From Edaphochlamys debaryana (taxonomy: Eukaryota; Chlorophyta; Chlorophyceae; Chlamydomonadales), in the NCBI GenBank assembly GCA_016858145.1, contig JAEHOE010000009.1:1488001-1552000 (forward strand): a DNA stretch of 64,000 nt. The letters are read 5' to 3'. Shown one piece after another: positions 44,949-57,000 of the stretch. A model generated the notes under the pieces. The model was not told the DNA's origin and did no database searches. It was given only the letters and a program-made list of their open reading frames with translations. The position numbers and the translations under genes are program-made. Numbering within the stretch: the stretch's first letter is position 1; every line of letters starts with the position of its first letter.

Positions 44949-47900
44949 CTACTCGACGTTTGAGCCCGCACCCGGTGGTGCCCACCCGAACCCGCGAGCG
45001 CCGGCATTCGCGTTCGGTCCTGCCCAGCCGCCGCCGCCAGCGGTCCCAGCTCCGCCGCCGCCGTCAGCTCGGCCGGCGTGTACGGAGCGAGCGTGCTGCT
45101 GCTGCTGGTACCGGTGTTGTACGGTGTGGTCGTTGGATTCGTACATGGCGTGGAGCAAAGTGTGGCCGTTGGCGACACGACTGTGTAGCGCAGTGGTCTC
45201 GTTCGTTAAAAACGTGGCGGCGGCGGCGGCCGGGGCGGCCGCCGCCAACGGTGAGCCGCCACCACCGGCACCGCCGCCGCCACTGGCTCTTCCGGCAGGG
45301 TTCCCGCCGCCAGGGGCAAATATGCTGGCGCGGAGGTCGCTGACGTCAGCGGCAGCGGGGGCGCCAGCGCCAGCCGTACTGGCAGAGGCGGCGACGGGGC
45401 TCTCGGGAGGGCACAAGGGCTGCTGGGCGGCGAACCGGTGCGGCTCCAACCGCACGTCGTACGGCATCCCGGAGGTGCCGTGCCAACCCGGCGCTTGCAG
45501 TGGGTGGATGCTGTCGCTCGCTTGCGGCTGACGTGGCAGCACGCCGCCTGCGCCACCTCCACCTCCGCCATCGCCCGCCGCCGCCGACTCCCGTCCAGCC
45601 AGCGGCGCCTGCGGCGGGGCGCCCCACCCGCGTATTGCCGCCTCGTACCCGTACATCGCGTCGTACTCATCGGCGCCGCAGTACGTACTGCTGGCCGCGT
45701 AGTAGTCAGCGGTGTCGTACATGTGGGACGAGCTGGCGGCATCGCCTGTGGCCGCGTCAGCCGGCGCCGGCGCCTGCTGCGGTTGCCCCACGGCATGCGA
45801 TGCCACGCCCCACGCGGCGTGCGTGCTGCGCGGGCCGTACATGGAGCCGCTGATGGAGGCGCCGCCGGCGCCGGCGGGCGGGCCCCAGCGGCGGAGCCAG
45901 ACACCCTGGGCCGGCGGCTCCGCCGCCGTCGAGGCCCCGCCCTGCGGCGGCCGCAGTGCCCCAGGGACAAGTCCGAACCCGTCAGCATCCGCCAGCCCGG
46001 CACCGAACGCGTCCACTGGGTCGGAGGCGTTGGCGGCGCCGCCAGGCGCTGCCGCCAGGGGCTGCGGCGGCGGCAGCGCGACGAAGCCGTCCAGCCCGAG
46101 CGGGTCATCGTCGGCGCCGCCGCCACCGCCGCTGCTGGCGGCGCCGTCGCGGCGGGGCGTCGGCGCCGCCGCCATGTCCTCGAGGCCCCGCATGTCCAGG
46201 ATGTCGGAGCCGCAGCCCGCGGCGCTCGCGCTGGCGGCGCCGCCACCGCACCCGGCGGAGGAGCTGCCGCCCCCGCCGCCGCCGCCACCCGCGGCGGAGC
46301 CGCTGCCCGTGCCCAGAGGCGACGGCGGCGTCGGTACGACAAGAACGGAACTGGATCCGGCGCCATCAGATCCATCGGTGCCCTGAAGATCGCAATCCAC
46401 CAAGGAGCTCGTGGAAGCTGCTAGCGCCGCCGCCCCCACCGCCGCTGACGGTGCGTCGGCCGGCATGCCGCCTTGTGCCGCCTGAGCTGGGCTCGGCATC
46501 GACAGGGGCTCCGACGCCTTGGTGCCACCCGTAACGCCGCCGGGTGCAGAAGTCCGAGCAGCGCCATACGTCGGGGGCGCGGGGCGGCTAGGCGAGCTCT
46601 GGACTGGGCCCGTGGGTGCAGTGGCGGGGGCCGCAGCAGCCGGCCATGGCTGCGCGGAAGGCCCCGCCGGGCCCGAGTCGTACGGCTGGAATACGGCCGA
46701 GTACGGCGCCGATTCGTCCAAGCCGCCGTCGTACGAGGGACCGCCGTACGGCCGCGGCTGCCAGCTGACGGCGCCGCCGACCGAGGTGGATGCGACGCGA
46801 TGGCCGAGCCCGGGCGAGGGCGGCGGCGGCGGCCCCGCCGCCGAGCCGCCGCCGTACAGCAGCATGTCGTACATCCGCCGGTGCCGAACCTGCTGGGCAT
46901 GCCGCGCTTGCTGCTGCTGTACGTGAAAGTACGGCACGGGATAGTACTGCATGTACGGCGGCGCGAGGGCGGAGAACTGGCTTGAAGCAACGCTTGGGCT
47001 TGGGCTCATACCTCCGACGGCGCCGCTGGCGGCAGCGGCGGCGGTGATACCACCAGCGCTGAGGCCGTTGGCTGCGGCACCACTGCCGCCGGGCGCCTGA
47101 CCCGGCGGCCGCCACTGCCAGCCGTTTGCGGCGGCCGCCGGGCCAGCGCCGTTGGCGGCGCCGCCAAAGGACCCGTGGCTGGCCGAGGCCGTACTCATGT
47201 ACGACTTGACGCCGTGGTACGGCCCCGCCAACTGCTGAGCTGCCGGGCCCAACCGCCGCAACGGAACCTCCGCGCCTCTACCCGCCCCGCCGGCCTCCTG
47301 CGCTCGCGCCGCCGCGTCGTCAGCGTCCGCTGGCAACGGCGAGCCTTTGCCCTTGCCGCTGCCGTCGCCACCTGCCGCCGCCGCCGCCTGGTACGGGAAG
47401 GCCCGCGGCGGGTCTTGCGGCACCCCGGCGGCGCCGCCACCGCCGCTGCCGCCTCCGCCGCCTCCGCCAGCGCGTGCCGCTAGTGCTGCAAGCATCTGGC
47501 GACCCAGCTGCCCGGGCTCCCAGGAGGGGTAGGTCGCGACGAAGGTGAGGAAGGACTTCTCCAGCTTGCCCTGACGGCTGCGCAACACCTGCCGGCGGGA
47601 GGACGCGGCGGCGATGCGAGTCGCGAGTCAGGCATAACCGAAGGACGGATGTGAAGGAGATGCCAGTGACAATGAATAGGAAATGTGGGGCAGTGCGAGA
47701 GAGTGACTCGTGAGGCTCTGGTTGGAGGAGCCGCGCGTCTCCGCCATCCAATGGCGTGCGGGGGCACCCCGCGGTGCTGCTTGCACCTCGACCCGCTGCG
47801 AGCGTGCACCGGCCTGGATTGCCGTACCGCCGTACCTTGTCGGCCTGTACGGGCGAGCCGTACTTGGTGTTGCCGTGGCGCTCCAGGTCGAACATGGCCA

Positions 47901-50900
47901 GGCTGCACACGTCCCCCACGCCGTCCACGTGCGTCGTGAAAGCCGCCACGAACTCCACGATGCCATCTGCACATCGTCACGATAACAAGCAGTAGGGTAC
48001 GGATAAGTACCGGTTCCCCCGCACCAAGACACCACTCCCTACCCGACAGTTAGCACGACTGCCCGTGGTCCGCTAGCGAGTTGTGACCGCCCGCAGTGCG
48101 CATACAACCACCCACGCGCCCAACGCACGCAGCCGCGTTCCTGCATCCCTGCATCCCCACTACGCTCGGGCGAGTGCCGGTACCCGTGCCACCCACCCGC
48201 GCAAGCCGGCAGCGACGTGGCCAGCAGCAGCGGCGTGGTGAGCAGCGACAGGATCTCCTCCGCGAACAGCGCCAGCTTGAGGCGGAAGAGCGAGAGGAAG
48301 GCGGCCTGGGAGGGGGACGCACAGCACAGCACGGCACAGCACGGCGCGGGTCGGCGCGGGTCGGCACGGGAGGTGTATGCTAGGTAAGCAGCGCGAGCGA
48401 CCAAGCAGGGAGGCACGGCGCGGCCACCAGCGCGGGGATTGCGGACGGAGGCACGGGAGTCCGCCGCCGCGAAGGGCAACGTGCGGGCACACGAGGCTGG
48501 GTGGGGCACTCAGAAGCAACACCACCCCGCCGCTGCTCGAACCCGATCGCACCTGCACCTCCGCTGTGTGCGCGCGCCCCCGCCAGTGACGTGGCAGGTA
48601 GTGCGTGTACGACACCACGTCAGCCAGCGCCCGCTCGGGGTCGTACGCGACCGGCTCCTCTGACACAAGCGTCCTGCGGTGAGGTACGGCACGGCACGTG
48701 TTGTACGGCGCTTGCGGCTACTGGTGGGAGAGTGTCATGGACGAGCCAACGCCGACCCAGAGCAGCCTGCTCTCAACGCCGCCGACCTTCCAACCCCTCT
48801 GCCTACGTTCTGACTAATGTGCCGTACCTGCAGGCCGCCAGGATGAGGCCCATGGTGCCCAGCCACCACACCACCTGCGGGCGAGTGCGCGTGCGGCAGG
48901 TGCGTCATGCCCTCAACGGCACGATCATCAAGGAGCCGCCCGCGCTCAACCGCTCGTTCGCTGCTGCAATGCCCGACAGCCCCACCACTTCCCTGTGCCC
49001 CACCGCCGTCCTGCCTCCCCTGCCAGCAGCCCGCCCGCCCCTCTCCCCCAGACACCGCACCACAATCCAGTATGTCGGGGCACGCTCGTTTCAGCCGGGT
49101 TCGCGCTTCTTGCTGCTTAGGGTTGACTTTTAGCACTAATCAGGGTCAGCACACAGCGCACCTGCCGCCCCAGCAGCGGCCGCTCCAGCAGGCTCTCGTC
49201 CAGGAAGGTCATGATCAGCAGCAGGGCCACGAAGGAGCCGCTGCAGAGGCAGAAGGGTTTGCGGGGAGGGGAGAAGCAGGGGAAGACGAGGTCAGGGACG
49301 GCCAGGGACCGTCAGGGGGAGGTCACAATCAGGAGCAGCGGGCCGGAAGAGCCGCTGACGCAGTGGGGCCGACAGGCCGGAAGAGGGAAGGGAAGGCAAG
49401 ACGCAAGAGAGGGGCCAAGACTGGGGCCTGCTGGCCGAGCAGCACCTCGCCACAGCCAGATGGGGCCGCCAATCAAAGCCTCATACGCCCAGCGAAACAC
49501 AGCGACATAGCCCAGTGCCTCCCCGCCCGTTCCCGCCTCCTCGCGCGAGTCGGTAAGCTCACGTGACGAACACGACGAACCGCGCCACCGCCGCTAGCGT
49601 GTGCGCCGGGAACTGCTCCACGTAACGCACCGCCGCCGTGTGGCTGGCGGACAGCCTGCAGGGCGGCACGAAGCATGCTATCTGTGGTGTGTGGTCATGT
49701 GATATCGCACCGTGCAGCACCTCTGCCCTCCGCCCTCTGGGCTCCGCGCCTGCCCCCCCGCACCTGTGCACCAGTGCGGCAGCTAGCAGGTCTCAGCCCC
49801 CCCACACGTCCGCCGGAGCGTTTCCTGTAAGGTGCGCTTAGCGTCCCATCCCGCCCCACCCCACCTGTTACCCCATCCCACCCCACGCCACCTGTGGTGC
49901 AGGTAGTGCGGCAGCTCGTTCAGCTCCCGCAGCCGCCACTTGGCCAGCCCGCTCCAGCGCCGGGAGCCCAGCGCCGCGGGGTGGTGGTAGAGGCGCTCAG
50001 CGTTGCGCATGGCGAAGTGCGCCAGTAGGAACATGAGCAGGAAGGGGGAGAGGAGCAGGTTGGCCGCAGCCACCAGACGTAGGCCTGTCAGGAGGGGGAG
50101 GGAGGGAGGGAGGGGGAGGTTGTGGGGGAGGTTGTGGGTTGGGGGCAGGAGCAAGGAGCAAGCCCGCAACAGCGCTGGGAGGGGGTGTGCGGTCATGGCA
50201 TGGCGGGGAGCGTGGACGTGGGCAGCCCATGCATGGTGCGGCTGGGTGAGCCTCGGGGCACTGCGTATGGTACGGCACTCACGCCGCCGCAGGGCCTCGA
50301 CGTCGAGGAACTCGGGTCGGATCCGAAAGCGGTCGTCAAACATGTGATCCAAAATACACCAGCGAAGGTTCCACTCGAGGGTCTTAGTCAGCGCGGGCGG
50401 GTGGCCGCGCCCTCCGCCGCTGCCGCCAGCGCTAGATCCGTGCCCAGAGCCGCCGCCGCCGCCGCCACCCAGCCCGGCGCCGCCACAGGCGCCGCTTCCG
50501 CCCAGCGCGCGCAGCACGGGGTGCAGGATCCGACGTACGGCATCCGGCGTGTCCGGTGGCGGGCGCAGGTGCAGCTGCAGTACGTCCCGGTTGATCATGG
50601 CAATCAGGTAGTTCTCCTGCGGTGGGAAGGGGGCCATGTGACCTTAATCCCATGCACCGCAACCCCCAAAAGCCTCCAGCTGACTGCTCAACCGTGCATC
50701 GGCGGAGGGCTGCCCGAACCCCATCCCCGACCCTTGGCAGTAATACCGTATCTGCGGCACGCCCTCCTGCCCTACAGCCAGACAGCAGGCAGGTCATTCC
50801 GCGCATCGCCCGTCCCTGACGTGCCCCGACCCCTGCAACTGCCTTGCCGTACCTTGCGCATGATCCTGCTGACGATGTAAAGCTCGTCCAGGTCCCGTGC

Positions 50901-52309
50901 GATGCACAGCCGTGTCGTACGCTGTACGAGCACCAGGCGGTGCACCACCTCGGCCCACGTCATCGCAACCACCTGGGCCGGGGCGGGGCCGGCAAGCGGG
51001 GGCCGTTCGGCAGAGTCCATGACAATGCCTGGGCCTTGGGTCAAACACGCCTACGCCATCACCAGTCCTCGGCGCTGCGGTGCTCCGGGCCCGACCGTGT
51101 TGCTGCGTAACCGAGATACTCCCATCCAAGCCCTCTCTGACGGAACCTTGGCAGGGCCGCGCCTGGCTGGTCACGTGGGCCAAACGTTGCCGTGGCCTCA
51201 ACCCCGCCTCACCTTGCGCTCACTGATGCCCAGTTTGTTCTTCATAAAGTGCGCCACCTCACGCATGTCCCGCGCATCCGTCAGATAGTGCGCCGCCGTC
51301 CAGCCGAGATACGTCGTACACACGGCGATGTACGACAGGGCCAGGAGATCCCAGCCCAGCCCCCGGCCCAGCAGCGGCCGCCGGTCCAGGGCGACCGCCG
51401 CCAGGTCGCAGCTGCCCGGTCCGGTTCCAGATCCAGACCCAGATCCAGATCCAGAACCCCCGGCTTTGGGCGCCAGGCACTCCGAGTGTAGCGCGCGCCA
51501 GTCGACGAAGAGGAGCAGGAAGGTGGAGAAGGCGGCGGTGAAGGCTAGCGCCAGCAGGTTCAATGCGCCTGACAGGAGCATGGAGCGGAGGCCCCGCTCG
51601 TGCCAATACCTGAGATAGAAAAGGGCCAGAGGAGAGGTGCCCCGTCAGTTGGAGGGGAAGGGAAGGGACCAATCGGACGACCGCAGCTGCAGACGTGCGG
51701 GCCTCCACGACATGCGATGAATTGCCCCGCCATCGCCGGCCAACCAAGATTGCAGAATGAGGTCATGGTAGCGGGTGCGCCAGTCCTGAAGTGCGTCGTT
51801 CGCAGGGTGGGCAGCGGGTACCCCGCACGTGTGCCCCGGTCAACTGCTGCTGCCCAGGTATCCATGCCAAGAAGATGCCATGCCAAGTCCCCCTTTTTGC
51901 CCTCGACGAGCCCTGCGTGCCGTTCCCGCGACAATGCCTTGGGCCCAAAGGCGCTAACGGGCCCGGCTTTTAGTCCGCAATCCGCATGGCAAGGGGCCCG
52001 GTTGAGTGCAAACTGGCAGTCCAGTCCATTATCCGCATGGCCACGGCCGTGCTGGCCTCGCACCTGTACACCCGTGTGAAGAAGAGGTCCAGATTCGCGA
52101 TTGCAGCGAACTCGTAGCTCTCCCCGCCCGCCAGCAGCGGCGTCTCCATGTCGGGCGGCGGCGCCCCATCGCACGGGTCGTACGACAGGTCGGCAGCCGA
52201 ACGGTCAGATGTACGGTAGTACGCCGCCCCGCCGGCCCCATTCATACGGGGCCCAGCGCCCCAGCCACGGCCCAGCGGCCCAGCGCCTTCGTCGTCCGCC
52301 TCCGCCACG
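44949..52309 (-). CDS. ATG9: Autophagy-related protein 9 (ATG9), with very long disordered C-terminal tail
   Basis: ATG9 is the multispanning lipid scramblase of vesicles that seed autophagosomes. Exons: 52,309-52,064; 51,609-51,213; 50,972-50,853; 50,616-50,283; 50,084-49,892; 49,655-49,563; 49,240-49,162; 48,874-48,828; 48,673-48,553; 48,305-48,197; 47,966-47,836; 47,588-44,949. All phases agree. Family landmarks run in order: NLDLFFTRVYRYWHERGL, the SMLLSGALNLLALAFTAAFS helix, KNKLGISERK, MTWAEVVHRLVLVQ, IMRKENYLIAMINRDVL, LTKTLEWNLRWCILDHMFDD, GLAKWRLRELNELPHYLHHR, YVEQFPAHTLAAVARFVVFV, DPERALADVVSYTHYLPRHW, FAEEILSLLTTPLLL, THVDGVGDVCSLAMFDLERH and GKLEKSFLTFVATYPSWEPG. From an in-frame ATG at 52,245 the protein is about 1,480 residues, against 850-1,000 in plants. 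The excess is an ~830-residue Gly/Ala/Pro/Tyr tail, plus (GS)n and poly-Gly insertions in cytosolic loops. Exon 1 opens in phase 2, so an upstream coding exon may exist. Confidence 0.96.
51419..51459 (-). repeat. (GGATCT)n-type hexanucleotide repeat in ATG9 exon 2
   Basis: On the coding strand the repeat of GGATCT/GGGTCT encodes alternating Gly-Ser in the loop between the first two transmembrane helices. The same hexamer codes for Gly-Ser in the zinc-finger gene at 57,729-57,769. Confidence 0.9.
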
Positions 52310-54004
52310 CTGTGAGGGAAGGGGGCCGGATTGAGTGTGAGGTAAAGCGGGGCCGCGCTTACGAGAGTGGCACACATCAGAAACTGCAGGGGATGGGGGG
52401 TGTAGCAACACGGGCCAGGGGTGTGTTCAGGGCGCTCGAGGGAACGAGGTTGTATCCAGGTTTTTCCACAAGCGAAAGCGGACTCACACCCCGCCCCCAA
52501 TGGCGACCAAAACCGGGGCACGGGGGGCCGCAATTTGGCCTTCTTGCGCAACAACTGAGGTTAGCGGAAGGCGCACACAGCCGCTGGCGGCAGGGTAAGG
52601 CGCGCACTGCTGAAGGGCGGGGTGGGCTGGAGGAGCAAACGCCCGTCCTGTGTCGACTGGGCCTGAACGCGTGGGTGGCCAGACGCGCCGCATCGCCACC
52701 GCCAAAACCCGCTTCAAGCGCGTCGCTACGGCCCCACGTCCGACCGGAAAGCTCCACCGCAAGCGCCGTGCAGCTGCGCTGCTCCCGCGGCAATTTCGTT
52801 GGCAGTCGTCGGCCCCGACGACTTATAGCTCATTGGCCCTCGTGGGAGCGGCGAGCATCTAGCAGTGATTCCAGCGCCCGCACGCTTGGCGCAAGCAGGA
52901 TGCGCGACCAGCCTGCAGCTTTCACGAGGGTTTCGCGGCACCACCGCCGTTCGGTCTGCCCTCGAGTCCCTGGGAACAGGCAATGCAACCTCAAGCGTTC
53001 TTCCGCTCCTCACGCACCTTTGCAGCGGCAGGCTGCCATTGGCAAGCACCGGACTCGTTGTCGTCAGCTCTTGCTCCTGGCCCGTCCCGCGTGTGCACCG
53101 CATCAAGGTAGCACCGGGCAGAGGTTTGCGACCACCGTCTGCATACCGCGGTGCTTGCGGGACAAGTTTGTGTTGCGCTAAACGCCAGCGGGGGAGTGCA
53201 GACGTAAAGAGCGATAGGGTTGAAGGTTCACGCACGAGGAAGTATTATCCAGGCCTTTGACGCGGTGAGGCAAGGGCCACCGCGAGGTCGCGACACGCCG
53301 CTGGGCCCGCTCCGTTTTCCCCCGCACCCCCCGCGGGCTGGAACGCACTGGCTACCGCCCCCCGCTCGAGCCCGGCCTGTTGCTGTCGCTCCTTCAATGT
53401 TTCCCCCTTCACCCTGATATTTCTGTAAGGAACGTTCAGGACTCCGGGCAAGCTGCGGAGTCGGGACTCGGACCAAAGCCCAAAGTACGTCCTGCACAAT
53501 GCGGACTTCGCTCCGGAGCGCGGCCGAACAGGGAACTTGCCCCTGCGAGATTATACCGAGTTCGCCTTGTTGCTCCTTGTCAGAAGCTCGACGCACTGTG
53601 CAGCGATAGCCTTCACTCACCGTCGCACTCAACCCGGCCTCGAGTCATGCGCGCATAGCCAGTCTAGCTGCTCGCGAAGTGCTCTGCCTTTTCACTTCGG
53701 TCGCGCAACGGCCTGGGCGCGCGTGGAGCGGCTACACACGGCTGTGCCCGTGGCCGCTCAGACACATCACAATACAACGTGCAGTTCCAGGCGTTTCAAC
53801 ACGTTGTCGTTCTGGCATGATGGCAGCCTGAGGGCCGTGGCTATCCGCGTCGAGTAGCCCCGAGTGTGCATTCGCACGGTTGCGCCTCCAGTGCCCGCAT
53901 GACCTAGGGGCATATGCTGTGGACTCTGTCTCTGCTTACGCCGACACCATCATGGGAGGAGGTTACGACTGGCGAGAGGTCATGCGCTGAGTGTACTCTC
54001 GATT
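52310..54004. promoter_or_regulatory. Divergent spacer between ATG9 and the zinc-finger gene
   Basis: No gene is recognised. The true ATG9 start exon and both promoters should lie here. A small acceptor/donor pair around 52,391-52,371 on minus (exon-like TTTCTGATGTGTGCC...) does not fit the phase of ATG9 exon 52,309. The 53,400-53,960 part is less GC-rich than the flanks. Confidence 0.4.
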
Positions 54005-57000
54005 ATGAGGAGCCTCGAGCCTTCGCCGCATGTGCTGGGGGACCAGCACATGCATGCGGACAGTGGAATGGTCCCCAATGCGGAAGAGCTCGCCTGGGCA
54101 GGACCTAGCCCTGACTCGGTGGCAGAAGGAAACTCTGCCGGTGCCGCGCCAACCTCCTGCGCTGCTGCCGGTGGCCCCCCCGCCCAAGCGCACGGGAGCA
54201 CCGCGCCAACCACCCTCAATCACAGCGGAGTCATGCACCGATGCGAATCACGTGAAGGAGCAGGAGTCGGCCGGGGGCCCAAGGCGGCGACCCTGCCCAG
54301 CGGTTTACAGGGCTTGGGCGCGGCTGACACACGTGTGGCGGGCGGCAACGGCAGGACAGCCGTCCCGTACGACACCGTGCAGTCCCAACCGCAGGTGGGG
54401 GACCGAGCCGGCTCCCTGGCTCAGGTTTTCCTGCGGGAGGGTGCACCCCTCCGCGCTGCGGCGAAGGCGGCGGCTTCGCACCTGGCTTCTGCCGAGCCCA
54501 CCGGCCGTCGGCCCGCCCTCCTTGAGGCCCCAAAGCCCCATGGCCCAGGCGAGGGCGCGAGCACACGAGCGGCCACAGGCACTTCACCGAAGCCGGAGCC
54601 GGGGTCAGACGAGCAGGACGCAGCGGACACCGAGGCCCGGCGCAGCAGCGCGGGCGGCGGCGACTGCAGCGGCGGGGGTTGCAAAGCGTCGGCAGCCGGA
54701 GCCGCTCTGGACAGCCGCGCCGCAACCGCCGACATGGACGGCGCCGGCGGCGGTGGCGGCCTGCCCGCCCCCAAGGCTGCCGGCGGGGAGCGGCACACGG
54801 ACGGCGAAGAGCCGACCGCCAAGCGGCCGCGACTGTGCGAAGAGTCTGCCGAGGCCGGTGAAGAAGCGGGGGCAGGGCCAGGGCCCGTCGATGGCACCGA
54901 CGCCGATGCGAACACTTCGGCGCCGCCGTCAGCAACCCCTTCCGCGGCCCCTTCCTCGACCGGCGCAGGAGGGGATGCCGGGCAGCCGCCGTCCAGGCAG
55001 GGCTCGGCGCTGGGGCTGCTGATGGCACGTGTGACGCAGTGGCCTCGCCGGAAGCGGCCTGCCGGCAACACGCCGCCTCCGCCGCCAGACGGCAAGCAGC
55101 TTTCGGGGCAGGGCGACGCAGCGACCGCGGTAGAGCTGTCTTCAGCTCCGCACGACGACGGGCCCAGTCCAGGCCCAGTCCAGGCCCAATTTGCGGCCGC
55201 AGAGCGCCCGCTGGCGGCGTTGGCCCGGGCTGCGGAGTTGGGCCCGGGCGGGCCCGGCCCGGCTCCATTGGTTGTGGGATCTGCTGCGTCGGCTGCACGG
55301 CCTGGGAGGCGGCAGGCAAACGGAGAGCGTGGGGCAGAGCAGGCGGAATCGCTGGTCGCGAGGCGGCCTAGCCGCGCGGCGGCTGTGGCGGCTGCAGCTG
55401 CCATCCGTGGCTCCTCAACTGCAGCGGCGGCCCAGCGCCGTACCGCCTCCGCAAAGGACGTCGGCGCTGGCGACAGCCGTGCTGACCCGGCCTCGGGCCC
55501 AGCCCACGCAACAGCCCAGGGCCGCAGTCAGGCCCTTGAGTTCGGGCCAGGCACCGACCCACGCCTGCCTCCGCAGCCGGCCGGCTCCAGCCTCTCCTCC
55601 CATACCCACTCGCCTTCCGCTTCAGCACCCCGGACCGCGGCCGAAACCGACGCCGAAACCTCTGGCGGCGCCGGAGCCGGCACGCCGACGGGCGCTGCAA
55701 GGCACGTGGCTGGGCTTGAGGCGCTGGCATGGGCGGGCCCCTCTGGGCCTGTCCTGGCCTCGGCTGAAGACCCCAGTGGGCCCGCGCCGGCGCCCGCTGC
55801 TGCGCCCGCGCCCTCTCAGGTGGAGGCGCAGACGCAGACGCCAGCGGGTGGGCCCAAGGGGCTGCAGGCCTCGCCACAGGCCTCTCCGCAGGACGACGCG
55901 CGGCACAGGGCGGGCAGCAGCTCGCCCGTCCACGGCCCGCCCCGAGCCCAGGCCGCCGCGACAGCCGGTGAGACCGCAGTGCTGCTTCAGAAGGACAGCT
56001 CGCCTCGCGCCGCGTCCCTCCTGGCGCGGATAAGGCTCGCTCAGCCCGATCCCGCGCCTGAGGCCCCACCGGCGCGGCCGCACGAGCAGGATCAGGGGCG
56101 AGGGCAGCAGGAGCAGGAGCTGGCACGAGGGCAGCCCGAGCCTCAGGAAGCGGCCCTGGACCAGGACCAGGACCAGGGGCAGCAGGAGCCGCAGCAGGAG
56201 CCGCTGCAATGCGGCACCTGTTCCTGCGTGATTGCGCCGCCGGTGGGGCCCATCTATCCCGGCGGCGGCGGGGCCCGGGGCTTCTACTCGTACAGCTGCC
56301 AGGTGGGCCCGGGGCTCGGCCGGGCTCAGCAGGGACCGTGGGGCATTGCGGCTATGAGTACGGTGGGGTCTCATTTGATGATCTGTGGCGCCCGCTGCCT
56401 GCTGGCTGCTGCCGTCGTGAGCCTAACTCGCTGTCCCTTGTGCCGTTCTCTCCCTCGCCAGACCCACACCTGCCACACATGCTGTCTGCGCAACCTGTCG
56501 CGTTGCGGCTTCTACGGGTGGGGCTTGGCGGGTATTACCTAAAAGCTAGGCGTGAGCGGGTATGCAGGCTGAGACGGGTCAAATACTTTCCTGTGGGCGG
56601 GCGGGGGACGGGCGGGGCGGGGCGGGGCGGGGCGTGACGTACCCGTAGGCATCTAAACTCGCTCTGACCCTCACGACCGCTCCCTCCCTCGCCCGTCAGG
56701 CCGCCGGGGACCGCGAGCCTCGAGGAGGCCGGCGGACGCGCCTGCTCCAGCTGCGGCGTCACGGAGAGCGCTTATGTACGGCTCACGGCACCGCCGTACG
56801 GCACTGCCCTGTGCCCGCCGTGCATGCAGCGGCGCTGCCCATCGGGCGGCGGCGCGCCCTCGACGGCCGCCGGGCTCCGCCGCTGCCGCTCCACCAACGC
56901 GGCGGCAGCGGCGGCGGCGGCAGCGACGGCGGCTGCATCCGCAGCCGACGGCCACGGTCATGCGCCGCCGGTTCCGATTCCGGATGGATTCGTACCCAAA

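Noticed and set aside
45206..46534. Several long open frames on both strands inside the last ATG9 exon
   Set aside because: Shadows of the low-complexity tail; only the frame continuous with the conserved ATG9 core is kept.
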